From contig JBGAQH010000001.1 in NCBI GenBank assembly GCA_044220875.1, forward strand, positions 1,116,001 through 1,180,000: a stretch of DNA of 64,000 nt, in the 5' to 3' direction. The notes under the pieces are model-generated. The model was not told the origin of the DNA. It did not search any database and saw only the letters and a program-made list of their open reading frames with translations. Origin of the DNA: JAEUIT01 sp044220875 (GTDB lineage: Bacteria > Planctomycetota > Phycisphaerae > Phycisphaerales > SM1A02). The first letter of the stretch is position 1. Every line of letters begins with the position of its first letter. Below are positions 20,514 through 29,519 of this stretch, in pieces. A program made the translations under genes and the position numbers.

Positions 20514-22793
20514 ATGGCAGCCGTTCGCCTCACCCGTTCCCTGCTCTCGCTCACGCTTCCGCTCGTCGCGCTGTCGATGGTCATCGGCGCCGCCGCACCG
20601 CCGCCGACGACGCCGAAGCGGCCGGTGACCGACGAACTCCAGGGACACGCGATCGTCGACGAGTATCGCTGGCTCGAGCGTTGGGAGGACGCCGAGGTGA
20701 AGGCCTGGTCGGACGCGCAGAACGCCTATGCGCGGCAGTACCTCGACGGAGTGAGCTGCGTTCCGGCGCTGCGCGAGCGGGCGACCGAGCTCGAGAACGC
20801 CGTCGGCCCGCGCTACACCGAGATCCGCTACGCGGGCGGCATCTGCTTCGCCTCGAAGAGCGTTCCGGGAAAGCAGCAGCCGCAGATCGTCGCGCTTGAT
20901 TCCCTCAGCGACGTCGCGCACGAGCGGGTCATTGTCGATCCCAACGAACTTGATGCCGGCGGCGGCACCTCCTTCGACTGGTTCCGTCCCTCGCCGAACG
21001 GCAAGCTCCTCGCCGTCTCGCTCTCCTCCGGCGGCAGCGAGTCGGGCGACGCCCGCATCTTCGACGTCGCGACGGGCAAGGAACTCGCGGGCGATCGCGT
21101 GGCCCGCGTGAACGGCGGCACCGCCGGCGGTTCGCTGGCGTGGGACAGCGACTCGACGGGCTTCTACTACACGCGATATCCGCGGGCCGGCGAGCGTCCG
21201 GCGGAGGACCTCGACTTCTTCACCCAGGTCTATCACCACACGCTCGGCGCGGCGGTCGAGAAGGATCCCTATCAGGTCGGCAAGGACTATCCGAAGATCG
21301 CCGAGATCCAGGTCGAGGTGAGCGCCGACGGCCGTTGGGTGCTGACCAACGTGCAGAACGGCGACGGCGGCGAGTTCATCCAGGACCTGCGCACGCCGGG
21401 CGGCGAGTGGATTCGCCTGACCGCGTGGGCCGACCGGATCGTCGAGGCGAAGTTCGGTCCCGGCGTCGGCGGACAGAAGGGCGGCAGCGCCGTCTACATG
21501 GTCAGTCGGCGCGGCTCACCGATGGGCAAGGTGCTGCGACTTCCGCTCGACCCCGCGAAGCGACCGGCGATCGGTGACGCCGCCGAGCTCGTCGCGGAGC
21601 GAGCGGACGGTTCGATCGAGACGGACTTCACCAGCCGAAGCGGCATCGCCCTCACCGAGGGACGCCTCTTCGTCCTCTATCAGGTCGGCGGGCCGAACGA
21701 GCTTCGGGCGTTTGAGCTCGGGGCCGGCGCTCCCAAGGCGCTCGGCACCGTCGCATCGCTGCCGATCTCGACGGTGCAGCATGTCGAGCCGCTCGGCGGC
21801 GACGCCGTCGCCTACGAGAACGAGAGCTTCATCGCGCCGCCGGCGTGGTTCACGCTGAAGCCGGCGGCGGGCAAGGCCGGCGAGGTGACCGCGACCGCGC
21901 TGCGGCAGTCGCCGCCGCCGCACATGCCCGAGCTTGCGGTGCGCCGCGAGATGGCGACGGGCAAGGACGGCACCAAGGTCCCGGTGAACATCGTCGCCCG
22001 CAAGGACGTCTTCGCCGCCTACGACGCCCGCGGCAGCCGCTCGCTCGCGGCGCCTGCGGTGGTGTGGGGCTACGGCGGCTACGGCGTGAACGAAACGCCG
22101 ACCTTCTCGCGGCGCACGGTCCTCCTCGCCGAGCAGGGAGGCATCTATGCGTACACCAACATCCGCGGCGGCGCCGAGTTCGGCGAACGCTGGCACGCCG
22201 AGGGCAACCTCACCCGCAAGCAGAACGTCTTCGACGATTTCCACGCGGCGTGCGCGCACATGATCGAGCGCGGCTACACCACGCGCGAGCGGCTCGCGAT
22301 CTTCGGCGGCTCGAACGGCGGACTGCTCATGGGGGCGACGCTTACACAGCACCCGGACCTCTGTCGGGCGGTCGTCTCGTCGGTCGGCATCTATGACATG
22401 CTGCGGGTCGAGCTCTCGGCGAACGGTGCGTTCAACGTGACCGAGTTCGGCACGGTGAAGGACAAGGCCCAGTTCGATGCCCTCTTCGCCTATTCGCCCT
22501 ATCACCACGTGAAGGCGGGGGTGAAGTACCCGTCGATCCTCTTCCTCACCGGCGCGAATGATCCGCGGGTCGATCCGATGCAGAGCCGCAAGATGACGGC
22601 GCTCCTGCAGGCGGCGCAGTCGAGCGTCTCGGAGGGAAGCGGCGGGCCGTCGCCGGTCTATCTCCGCACCAGCGCCAACACCGGCCACGGCATGGGCACG
22701 CCGCTCGCGGCGCGGATCGAGCAGACCGTGGACACGTTCGCGTTCATCTTCGACCAGTTGGGCGTCCGCTACGCGCCCGTGACAGGTCGCTGA
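20514..22793 (+). CDS. prolyl oligopeptidase family serine peptidase (S9A), exported
   Basis: A 759-residue peptidase. Residues 1-27 form a signal peptide, so it is probably periplasmic. The N-terminal motif DEYRWLERWED and the seven-bladed propeller region are typical of S9A. The catalytic triad can be placed: Ser600 in GGSNGG, Asp683 in NDPRVD, His725 in NTGHGMG. Further signatures are GGAEFGERWH and SYHH-like YSPYHHVK. It would cleave proline-containing short peptides on the C-terminal side of proline. It follows the desaturase by 60 bp and converges with the small membrane protein at 22816, leaving 22 bp. Confidence 0.95.
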   Translation: MAAVRLTRSLLSLTLPLVALSMVIGAAAPPPTTPKRPVTDELQGHAIVDEYRWLERWEDAEVKAWSDAQNAYARQYLDGVSCVPALRERATELENAVGPRYTEIRYAGGICFASKSVPGKQQPQIVALDSLSDVAHERVIVDPNELDAGGGTSFDWFRPSPNGKLLAVSLSSGGSESGDARIFDVATGKELAGDRVARVNGGTAGGSLAWDSDSTGFYYTRYPRAGERPAEDLDFFTQVYHHTLGAAVEKDPYQVGKDYPKIAEIQVEVSADGRWVLTNVQNGDGGEFIQDLRTPGGEWIRLTAWADRIVEAKFGPGVGGQKGGSAVYMVSRRGSPMGKVLRLPLDPAKRPAIGDAAELVAERADGSIETDFTSRSGIALTEGRLFVLYQVGGPNELRAFELGAGAPKALGTVASLPISTVQHVEPLGGDAVAYENESFIAPPAWFTLKPAAGKAGEVTATALRQSPPPHMPELAVRREMATGKDGTKVPVNIVARKDVFAAYDARGSRSLAAPAVVWGYGGYGVNETPTFSRRTVLLAEQGGIYAYTNIRGGAEFGERWHAEGNLTRKQNVFDDFHAACAHMIERGYTTRERLAIFGGSNGGLLMGATLTQHPDLCRAVVSSVGIYDMLRVELSANGAFNVTEFGTVKDKAQFDALFAYSPYHHVKAGVKYPSILFLTGANDPRVDPMQSRKMTALLQAAQSSVSEGSGGPSPVYLRTSANTGHGMGTPLAARIEQTVDTFAFIFDQLGVRYAPVTGR

Positions 22794-22815
22794 TTGTCCG
22801 AGGACCCGTGGCCCG

Positions 22816-23610
22816 TCAATCCCGGCCCGCGGAGCCGGGCGCGGGGCGATCCCGGTCGCGCCGCATCGTGTACAGGATGACTGCGACGAGGATTGCCGCA
22901 AGGACCGCGGAGGACCCGATCGTCCCGAAGCCGAGACCGCCCTCATCGCGGCTCTTGGTCAGGACGTCGCCCATCGTCGCGCCGAATGGGCGGGTAAGGA
23001 CGAACGCCGCCCAGAACAGGGCGACGCGCGAGAGCGACGTGAACCGGTAGGCGAGGACGACCAGGGCGATCACGCCGCCGATGAGCGCGGCCCCGCCCGC
23101 GAAGCCGAGGCCCGAGTCGTCGGCGAGATAGTCACCGAGCGATGTGCCCAACGTGTTCGAGACGAGAATCGCCGCCCAGTAGAAGAGTTCGGCGCGGAAC
23201 GAGCGCACGTCGCTCACCGAGAGCGAGCGCTCGACGGCCCGCCAGAGAACGAGCACCGCAAGGAGCGCCCCGAGCAGGATCGCGCTGCCCGTCGCGTAGC
23301 CGAGGCCGAGCGTGCGGTTCATGAAGTCCGACATCGTCGTGCCCGCAGTGCTGGTCGCGAGGATCACCGACCAGTAGAGGAACGCGTGGTAGCGGCGCAC
23401 GCGAAGCTGGGCGGCGAGCGCCACCGCGAAGGCCGACATCAGGATGATGGTGCTGACCGCATAGCCGACGTCGAGCGTCATCGAGAGAAGGTCGCCCGCC
23501 GTCTCGCCGAGCGTCGTCGCGGCGATCTTCATGATCCAGAAGAAGATCGTGAGGGCGGGGAGCTTGCTCGCGCCGGAGGACTGCGGTTCGTTCATGGGTG
23601 GTGTCGGCAT
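22816..23610 (-). CDS. COG4705-like membrane protein with four internal repeats
   Basis: A 264-residue polytopic membrane protein of unknown function, similar in pattern to the COG4705 'membrane-anchored protein' family. It has about eight helices arranged as four copies of one unit. Each unit contains a T/S-x-G-x-(T/S)-x-(G/S)-D step and then a glycine-rich helix start: TLGETAGDLL, TAGTTMSDFM, TLGTSLGDYL and PFGATMGDVL. The repeated acidic residue inside the membrane could bind a cation. Start is ATG 23610 or ATG 23595; neither has a clear ribosome site. A divergent small membrane protein starts at 23687. The C-terminus is basic (RRDRDRP). Confidence 0.8.
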   Translation of the reverse strand: MPTPPMNEPQSSGASKLPALTIFFWIMKIAATTLGETAGDLLSMTLDVGYAVSTIILMSAFAVALAAQLRVRRYHAFLYWSVILATSTAGTTMSDFMNRTLGLGYATGSAILLGALLAVLVLWRAVERSLSVSDVRSFRAELFYWAAILVSNTLGTSLGDYLADDSGLGFAGGAALIGGVIALVVLAYRFTSLSRVALFWAAFVLTRPFGATMGDVLTKSRDEGGLGFGTIGSSAVLAAILVAVILYTMRRDRDRPAPGSAGRD

Positions 23611-23686
23611 GGCGCCGCGGGGGGCGTCCACAGAGTACCCGGAGTTGATCGCGGTCACGGTTCGGAACGGTGATGATGACCGTGCC

Positions 23687-24127
23687 GTGCTCAAGCCTGC
23701 CGTCATCTACCTTGCCGTTACCTTCGCCGCCGGGTTCGCTCTCGGCACGCTCCGGGTCCTCGTGGTGGCGCCGCGCGTCGGCGAGCTCGCCGCGGTCGGC
23801 ATCGAGGTGCCGTTCATGCTGTTGGCCTCGTTCCTCGTCGCCCGCTGGGTACTCCGCCGCTTTGCTCCCGGCGCATCGCACGGACGGAGGCTCGCCATCG
23901 GCGCGATTGCCTTCGCGCTCCTGATCGGAATGGAGATGGCCCTCTCGGCGCCGCGCGGAATCGGACCGCGCGAGTTCTTGGCATCGCTCATGACCCCGCA
24001 GGGCGCCGTCGGCCTGGCCGCGCAGTGCCTCTTCGGGCTCATGCCGCTGCTCGCGGGGGCTCGGAGTCGTACGGATCAGATCTGCAACCAGCGCGCGGGG
24101 AGGCACGCAACCGCCGGTCGCGCCTGA
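23687..24127 (+). CDS. small four-helix membrane protein, unknown function
   Basis: A 146-residue membrane protein with about four hydrophobic segments (KPAVIYLAVTFAAGFALG, VGIEVPFMLLASFLVARWVL, a third near LAIGAIAFALL and a short C-terminal one). The opening 'KPAV.Y...FAAGF.LG..RVLVVAP' and 'E.P.ML..S...ARWV.RRF' pattern is shared by a widespread uncharacterised bacterial family (recall). I chose GTG 23687, which starts just before the first helix; an ATG at 23609 lies inside the divergent neighbour's start region and adds a polar leader. The C-terminal 25 residues are polar and may be cytoplasmic. No function can be given. Confidence 0.65.
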   Translation: MLKPAVIYLAVTFAAGFALGTLRVLVVAPRVGELAAVGIEVPFMLLASFLVARWVLRRFAPGASHGRRLAIGAIAFALLIGMEMALSAPRGIGPREFLASLMTPQGAVGLAAQCLFGLMPLLAGARSRTDQICNQRAGRHATAGRA

Positions 24128-24171
24128 AGGAGTGTGCGCCCGGAGGGCGCTGCGGACTGCTCGGATTGGTA

Positions 24172-25422
24172 TCAGATCCCGCCGACGTAGGCCTGTTCGC
24201 CGTGCAGTCCGGCGTCGAGACCCAACGCTTCGGTCTCCTGGCTCACCTTCACCGGAGTGACGAGGTCGATCAGCCAGAGCATGCCCAGGGTGAAGACCAT
24301 CGCCCACACCGAGGAGACCGCGACGGCGGCGCACTGCACGAGGAAGAAGTTCGCGTTGCCGCGGAGGAGCCCGTCGACGCCGCCGGTCGCGGCCGAGTTC
24401 CACTCGGTCGAGGCGAAGACGCCGAGGAAGATGATGCCGATGAACCCGCCCACGCCGTGCACGCCCCAGACGTCGAGGGCGTCATCCCAGCCGAGCCTGT
24501 TCTTCAGCGCCACCGCATAGAAGCAGATCGCGCCGGCGAGCATGCCGATGAGGCATGCGGTGGTCGGCGACACGTAGCCTGCGGCCGGCGTGATCGTCGC
24601 GAGTCCGGCGACGGCGCCGGTGAGCAGGCCGAGGAACTTCGGCTTCTTGCTCGTGAACCACTCCATCGCCAGCCAGACGACCGCCGCGAAGGAGGCGGCA
24701 AGGTCGGTGTTGAGGAAGGCGACCGCGGTGATCGAGTCGACGCGGAACTCGCTGCCGGCGTTGAAGCCGTACCAGCCGAACCAGAGCATGCCGGTGCCTA
24801 ACGCGACGAGCGGAATGCTGTGCAGTCCCTGCTCGGCGACGCGGCGCTTGCCGACGTAGAGGACCGACGCGAGGGCGGCGATGCCGGCGATGTTGTGGAC
24901 GACGATGCCGCCCGCGAAGTCCTTGACGCCCCACTCGGCCATGATGCCGCCGCCCCAGACCATGTGGACGAAGGGGAAATAGACGAGGAGCAGCCACCCG
25001 GTCAGGAAGAGGAGATAGGCCTTGAAGGTCACGCGGTTCGCGAACGCGCCGGTGATCAGGGCCGGCGTGATGATCGCGAACATCATCTGGTACGCGCACC
25101 AGACCACCATCGGAATCGTGTCGTTCACCGGCGAGGGCGTCGCGAGCGTGATGCCGCGCAGGAAGGCCCAGTCGAAGTTGCCGATGATGCCGGCGAAGTC
25201 GGTGCCGGACTTGTGGTCGCCGCTGAAGCACATCGAGAAGCCGCAGACGTACCAGAGCACCGTCGTCCATCCCATCGAGACGAAGCTCTGCATCATAATG
25301 GTGAGCACGTTCTTGCGGCTCACGAGGCCCCCGTAGAAGAACGCCAGGCCCGGGGTCATGAGCATGACCAGGCTGGTGCAGAGCAGCATAAACCCCGTGT
25401 TTCCGGTGTCGAGATGTTCCAT
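24172..25422 (-). CDS. amt: ammonium transporter, Amt/MEP/Rh family
   Basis: A 416-residue inner-membrane channel/transporter for ammonium with about eleven helices. Family features visible are the N-terminal FFYGGLVSRKN segment, Trp/Phe residues of the periplasmic site, His176 in VVHNIAG and the second pore histidine in WGVHGVGG near residue 330, and DALDVWGVHG preceding it. ATG 25422 is supported by GAGG five bases upstream. No glnB/glnK gene, the usual partner, is adjacent. A CCACGA-N3-TCGTGG inverted repeat lies 47-61 bp upstream of the start. The C-terminal tail is short and acidic (SQETEALGLD), with only part of the GlnK-contacting region recognisable. Confidence 0.95.
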   Translation of the reverse strand: MEHLDTGNTGFMLLCTSLVMLMTPGLAFFYGGLVSRKNVLTIMMQSFVSMGWTTVLWYVCGFSMCFSGDHKSGTDFAGIIGNFDWAFLRGITLATPSPVNDTIPMVVWCAYQMMFAIITPALITGAFANRVTFKAYLLFLTGWLLLVYFPFVHMVWGGGIMAEWGVKDFAGGIVVHNIAGIAALASVLYVGKRRVAEQGLHSIPLVALGTGMLWFGWYGFNAGSEFRVDSITAVAFLNTDLAASFAAVVWLAMEWFTSKKPKFLGLLTGAVAGLATITPAAGYVSPTTACLIGMLAGAICFYAVALKNRLGWDDALDVWGVHGVGGFIGIIFLGVFASTEWNSAATGGVDGLLRGNANFFLVQCAAVAVSSVWAMVFTLGMLWLIDLVTPVKVSQETEALGLDAGLHGEQAYVGGI

Positions 25423-25783
25423 GTGATCCTCGGTTCCTGGCGGCGCTGGAGCCCGCGGCAGCCCTCGTCCACGAACGTCGTGGGCTGATCGCCTGCGGAT
25501 CGCGTGCGCTCGCCGAGCGAAGAGTGATGCTGGCAAGCCGACGAAACGCCCATCATACGACGCGCGCATCGCGAACGGCGCGCCGCGACATCCTGACGAG
25601 TCGGCGGTAATGGGGCATGTTCGCCATCGTCGTCGGCGCTGGCCCCGCGATCTCGCCGTGTGCCGGCCGGGCGCGCGACCGGGTGGGACGAATCGCGCCG
25701 ACGGCGCGGGGTGTCCGCCCCGTACGGCACCGACCGGCCCGATGGGGTGCGGCCTGCGAGGCATGGCCGCGGTGAGCGAAGCG
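25423..25783. other. intergenic leader region of amt, no gene recognised
   Basis: About 360 bp between the divergent-looking ends of amt (its 5' side) and the methyltransferase 3' end. It holds one inverted repeat near the amt start and a possible minus-strand -10 box TATGAT near 25553-25558 without a convincing -35. No coding frame with normal composition is visible. Confidence 0.4.
25469..25483 (-). promoter_or_regulatory. inverted repeat upstream of amt
   Basis: CCACGA-ACG-TCGTGG, a perfect 6-bp dyad with a 3-base centre, 47-61 bp upstream of the amt ATG. It could be an operator for a nitrogen regulator or a small leader hairpin; no regulator is visible nearby, so this is only a candidate. 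Confidence 0.3.
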
Positions 25784-26614
25784 TTAGCCCGGTGCGGCGG
25801 CGGCGACCGCCAGTCGCGTCACCCCGCCGAGGCGCAGGACGCCCGCATCACGGCGCGACTCGAACTCCTCGGCCATCGCCGCCTCCCATGCCAGCACGAC
25901 CGGGGCCGGCAGCGGGGCAAGCAGGCGATGGAGCCCGAACGCGCGACACCACGCGATGAGCTCGGCGGCGCTCGTTGCCTCCATCACGTCGACGGCCCGC
26001 TCCTCGACGCGGTCGACGGCGAACCCCGCGGCCCCGAAGTCCCGCGCGATTCGCCCGAGATCGGCGAAGCGAAACGGGCCGGGCGCCTCGGGGTCGATTG
26101 CCGGCACCGGCGCGAATCGGGAAAGGACGCTCCGCGGAAGCGTGACGTAGGGGACGCGCTCGGGCTCGGCCCACAGCGCCGCGACGAGCGCGCCGCCGGG
26201 GCGCATCGCGCTGCGCGCCGCGGCGAGCGCTGCGACCGGGGCCTCGAAGTACATGAGCCCCCAACGCGAGAGGGTCACGTCGAAGTGCGACGGCGGCAGG
26301 CCATCGAGCGTCGCTGCGTTCGCGGCGAGCAGCTCGAGATTCGAGACGCCCTCGCCCATCGCCCGCTCCCGCGCCAGGCGGAGCACGCCCTCGTCCATGT
26401 CGACGCCGAGGACGGTTCCGTTCGGCGCGACCCGCTGCGCCGCCCGCACCGCGGGCTCGCCGCGACCGGTCGCGAGATCGAGGACCCGCATGCCCGGCGC
26501 GAGTCGGGCGAGGTCGAGCATCCGCTCGCTCACCGACGCGGTCAGGCGCCGCTCGGTGGCGTCGTAGATGCGCCAGAGCTCTTCCGGCGTTTGGTTCGGC
26601 CGCTCGATTGCCAT
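25784..26614 (-). CDS. class I SAM-dependent methyltransferase (UbiE-like)
   Basis: A 276-residue soluble protein. Motif I is VLDLATGRGEPA (SAM-binding glycine loop) at about residues 44-55, followed by LGVDMDEGVL (acidic SAM-ribose contact) and a post-motif FDVTLSRWGLMYF. This matches the Methyltransf_11/UbiE group; the C-terminal ~100 residues are variable and would set the substrate, which is unknown. The gene follows the VOC-domain gene by 15 bp on the same strand, so the two are likely co-transcribed. The stop lies in the octamer-like sequence GCGTTAGC. Confidence 0.88.
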   Translation of the reverse strand: MAIERPNQTPEELWRIYDATERRLTASVSERMLDLARLAPGMRVLDLATGRGEPAVRAAQRVAPNGTVLGVDMDEGVLRLARERAMGEGVSNLELLAANAATLDGLPPSHFDVTLSRWGLMYFEAPVAALAAARSAMRPGGALVAALWAEPERVPYVTLPRSVLSRFAPVPAIDPEAPGPFRFADLGRIARDFGAAGFAVDRVEERAVDVMEATSAAELIAWCRAFGLHRLLAPLPAPVVLAWEAAMAEEFESRRDAGVLRLGGVTRLAVAAAAPG

Positions 26615-26629
26615 GGGTGGCGCGTTCGC

Positions 26630-27016
26630 TCACCGCACCGGGCGGGGCACGTGCTGGTCGATGAGGATCGGGTTGCCGTCCGGGTCAAGAAGCATGCAGC
26701 AGGCCGGGCCCGAGGACGACTCGTCCGCCTGCAGCGCCATCGAAAGCCCCTGGGTCGTCAGCTCCCGCTGGATCTCGCGCACGTCATCGAAATCGGGGAG
26801 CGTGCCGCATGCCTTGTCCCAGCCCGGATTGAAGGTCAGGGTGTTCCGCTCGAACATCCCCTGAAAGAGGCCGATGGTGCAGCTCTCGCTCTGAAGGATG
26901 AGCCAGCGCTGCGTCGGGTCGCCCGCGACCGCCCGGAAGCCGAGCTTTTCGTAGAACGCGCGCGATGCGCTCAGGTCCTTCACGGCGAGGCTGACGGAAA
27001 AGTTGCCGAGTCTCAT
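26630..27016 (-). CDS. VOC-superfamily (glyoxalase/bleomycin resistance-like) protein
   Basis: A 128-residue protein with two beta-alpha-beta-beta-beta halves. It opens with a strand (VSLAVKDLSASRAFYEKLGF, typical of VOC proteins) and ends with LLDPDGNPILIDQH, where the family usually has a metal-binding acidic or His residue. The middle segment SCTIGLFQGMFERNTL is typical of a VOC subgroup annotated as lactoylglutathione lyase-like; substrate unknown. The ATG at 27016 starts the first strand; an upstream frame is arginine-rich and discarded. It is the first gene of a pair with the downstream methyltransferase and divergent from the chaA-like gene. Confidence 0.88.
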   Translation of the reverse strand: MRLGNFSVSLAVKDLSASRAFYEKLGFRAVAGDPTQRWLILQSESCTIGLFQGMFERNTLTFNPGWDKACGTLPDFDDVREIQRELTTQGLSMALQADESSSGPACCMLLDPDGNPILIDQHVPRPVR

Positions 27017-27188
27017 GGATGGCTCCGGGGGAAGCGTGCGGTGCTGCGACGCCGCATGGTACGGATGGGGACGCATCGCGTCCGAGCCCTTCCGGCGAAC
27101 GCGCAATCGCCCCGCAGCGAATGCCGCGTATCCTCCGGCCACGCGCTGTCGCCTTCATGGCGGGCGAAGCGCCGAAGCGAACGACGAC

Positions 27189-28316
27189 ATGAGCAAGGCA
27201 ACCAACAGCTCCCGATCATCCTGGCTGCGCGAGTGGCCCCTGGCCCTCGCGGTGGTCACCCTTGCCGCGGTTCTTCTCGGCAAGCCGATCATCGCCGGAG
27301 CGCTCAACCAGCCCGTCGCACTGGTGCTCCTCCTCGCCATCCTCTGCGGCGTCATCCTCGCCGCCGCCATCGCGATCGTCCGTCACGCCGACGTGCTCGC
27401 CCACCGTCTCGGCGAGCCGGCGGGCACGCTGCTCCTGACCCTTGCCGTCACCGGTCTCGAGGTCGCGATGGTCGGCTTCGTGATGTCGACGGGCGACGAG
27501 AAGCCGACGCTCGCCCGCGACACCATGTTCGCGGTCGTGATGCTGGTGATGAACGGCTTCATGGGACTCGCCCTCCTGCTCGGGGGACTTCGGCATGGCG
27601 AGCAGGAGTACAACCTCAAGAGCGCGAACGCCTTCCTGGTGATGATCGTGCCGCTCACCGTCCTCGGCCTGGTCCTTCCGAACTACACGCGCAGCGCGGC
27701 CGGCCCGATTCTCTCGAGCTTCCAGATGGCGTTCCTCTCGATCATGTCGATCGCGATCTACGCCATCTTCCTGCATGTCCAGAATCGGCGGCACCGCGGC
27801 TTCTTCATGGATGCCGACGAGGCGGCCCGCGAGCGCGCCGCCGACGAGCCCTCGCACCACTCGCAGCGGTCGACGACCCATCACGCCGCGCTGCTCTGCG
27901 CCTACGGCGTGCCGCTGGTGATGCTCGCCAAGCAGATGTCGATGCCGCTCGACGCCATCGTCATCCGCCTCGGCGCGCCGACGGCCCTCGGCGGCTTCAT
28001 CATGGCGGCGCTTGTCCTGACGCCCGAGTCGATCGCCGCGATCCAGGCCGCCCGCGAAAATCGCCTGCAGCGGTCGGTGAACGTGCTGCTCGGATCGGTC
28101 CTCGCCTCGATCGGCCTGACCATTCCGCTGGTCATCGCGATCACGCTCCTCACCGGGCGCCGGCTCGTGCTCGGCCTCGCGCCGGCGGAGACGGTCATGC
28201 TCCTCCTCACGCTTGGCACGTCCATCCTCACCTATTCGCTTTCGCGGACCAACGTCCTCCTGGGCTGCGTGCATCTCCTGCTCTTCGCCGCCTATTTCAT
28301 GCTGATGTTTGACTGA
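27189..28316 (+). CDS. chaA: ChaA-type calcium/sodium:proton antiporter
   Basis: A 375-residue inner-membrane protein of the CaCA superfamily, with about eleven helices in two inverted halves. Repeat 1 shows GEPAGTLLLTLAVTGLEVAM and repeat 2 shows APTALGGFIMAALVLTPESI, the two acidic alpha-repeat motifs that bind the cation. A hydrophilic loop between the halves is rich in Asp/Glu and His (FFMDADEAARE...HHSQRSTTHH), as in ChaA of Escherichia coli. It would export Ca2+, Na+ or K+ in exchange for protons. ATG 27189 begins a short basic leader; longer upstream frames cross the divergent VOC gene. Confidence 0.93.
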   Translation: MSKATNSSRSSWLREWPLALAVVTLAAVLLGKPIIAGALNQPVALVLLLAILCGVILAAAIAIVRHADVLAHRLGEPAGTLLLTLAVTGLEVAMVGFVMSTGDEKPTLARDTMFAVVMLVMNGFMGLALLLGGLRHGEQEYNLKSANAFLVMIVPLTVLGLVLPNYTRSAAGPILSSFQMAFLSIMSIAIYAIFLHVQNRRHRGFFMDADEAARERAADEPSHHSQRSTTHHAALLCAYGVPLVMLAKQMSMPLDAIVIRLGAPTALGGFIMAALVLTPESIAAIQAARENRLQRSVNVLLGSVLASIGLTIPLVIAITLLTGRRLVLGLAPAETVMLLLTLGTSILTYSLSRTNVLLGCVHLLLFAAYFMLMFD

Positions 28317-28342
28317 GGCCGGCGAGGAACGCCCGCTGCCGT

Positions 28343-28816
28343 TCACCGCGCTCGTCGCGCGGCGCCCTTCGCCTTCGTCGCGGCGTTGAGCTTCACGGCG
28401 GCGCGAATGAGCGACGCGAGCGCCTTCGCATTGATCGTCTCGCCCTCGTGCAGGTCGATCGCCCGTCGGGCGTTGCCGTCGAGGCTTGCGTTGAAGAGAC
28501 CGGAGGGATCCTCAAGCGACGCGCCCTTGGCGAACGTCATCTTGACGGCGCTCCTGTAGGATTCGCCGGTGCAGATGATCCCGTCGTGCGACCAGACCGG
28601 AACGCCGCGCCATTTCCATTCCTCGACGACCTCGGGATCGGCCTGCCGGATGATCGCTCGGATTCGGGCGAGCGCCTCGCCGCGCCAATCGTCGAGCTCC
28701 GCGATGCGCCCGTCGATGAGTGTCGATGGCGAGGGTGCCGTCGACGCCTTGGATGCGGCGGGTTTCGTTGTCTTCTTGGCGCTCTTCGCCGTCGTCGTTG
28801 TCGTGGTCTTCTTCAT
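28343..28816 (-). CDS. DUF1801 family protein with Lys/Thr-rich tail
   Basis: A 157-residue protein. Residues 1-35 are a repetitive Lys/Thr/Ala tail (KKTTTTTTAKSAKK), coded by near-perfect ACC/ACG-type triplets. The rest matches DUF1801 (YdhG/YjhX-like fold): EEWKWRGVPVWSHDGIIC, then KMTFAKGASLEDPSGLFNA and LHEGETINAKAL. The DUF1801 fold is also found in human frataxin-like proteins, but its bacterial function is unknown. The tail could contact nucleic acid; no evidence beyond composition. It lies 29 bp downstream of a second DUF1801 gene on the same strand, forming a tandem pair. Confidence 0.82.
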   Translation of the reverse strand: MKKTTTTTTAKSAKKTTKPAASKASTAPSPSTLIDGRIAELDDWRGEALARIRAIIRQADPEVVEEWKWRGVPVWSHDGIICTGESYRSAVKMTFAKGASLEDPSGLFNASLDGNARRAIDLHEGETINAKALASLIRAAVKLNAATKAKGAARRAR

Positions 28817-28845
28817 GGTTGCTCTCCGTTCGAGCCGTGTGAAGC

Positions 28846-29316
28846 TCACGACCGCTCGTCGGGCAATCGGCTCGCCTGCCTGACCCACGCGGTGAATTGG
28901 GCCTCGTCGATCTCCTCGCCCTCGTGGATGTGGAGGTAGCGGGCCTGCTTGGTCTTCGATTCGACCGGCGGCTGCGGGCGGAGGGACGTCCCGCGGAAGA
29001 ACGCGACCTTCACGTACTTGGTGATGCAGTGGAAGCCGAGAAACCAGCCGCTGAGCTCCGTCCCATAGAAGGGGGTGTTCCACTTGATGGCCTTGTTGAC
29101 CTTCGGGACGGCGCGCTCGATGAGCGCGTCGAGCCGGCGGCCGACGTCACGTTTCCAGCCCGGCATGGCCGCGATGTATGCCTGGACCGGCGCGTCGCCG
29201 TCGGCCTTGGCGATCTGCGGGTTGCCGCCGGAGAGGAGGACCGGCTTCGACGAGGCTCGACGGGGCGGTGCCTTCTTCACGACCTTCGCGGTGGGTGTCG
29301 TCGACTTCTTGGCCAT
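28846..29316 (-). CDS. DUF1801 family protein with basic N-terminal tail
   Basis: A 156-residue protein and first gene of a tandem DUF1801 pair. Residues 1-25 are a Lys/Ala/Pro-rich tail (KKSTTPTAKVVKKAPPRR). The core fits DUF1801: VQAYIAAMPGWKRDVGRRLD, then NKAIKWNTPFYG, KYVKVAFFRGTSL and LHIHEGEEIDEAQ. The core differs clearly from the downstream paralogue, so duplication, if any, is old. A role in iron handling has been proposed for related folds; nothing here supports it. Confidence 0.85.
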   Translation of the reverse strand: MAKKSTTPTAKVVKKAPPRRASSKPVLLSGGNPQIAKADGDAPVQAYIAAMPGWKRDVGRRLDALIERAVPKVNKAIKWNTPFYGTELSGWFLGFHCITKYVKVAFFRGTSLRPQPPVESKTKQARYLHIHEGEEIDEAQFTAWVRQASRLPDERS

Positions 29317-29519
29317 GCCGCCAGCCTAGCAGGGCGGTGAAGGTCTCACGCTCGCTTCCGCGCCGCCCTCGTCACGTTGCGATGCGGATCTGGCCAAATT
29401 TCGCGAATGGCATGTCGCTCGGGGCCGGGACCTCCCGGCTGGGAGTGATGGACGGGGTTCCTCCGCGGTTGCGCTACTCGGACCCCCGATGCCGCTGTCA
29501 CGCGCGCACCTCAACGCAC

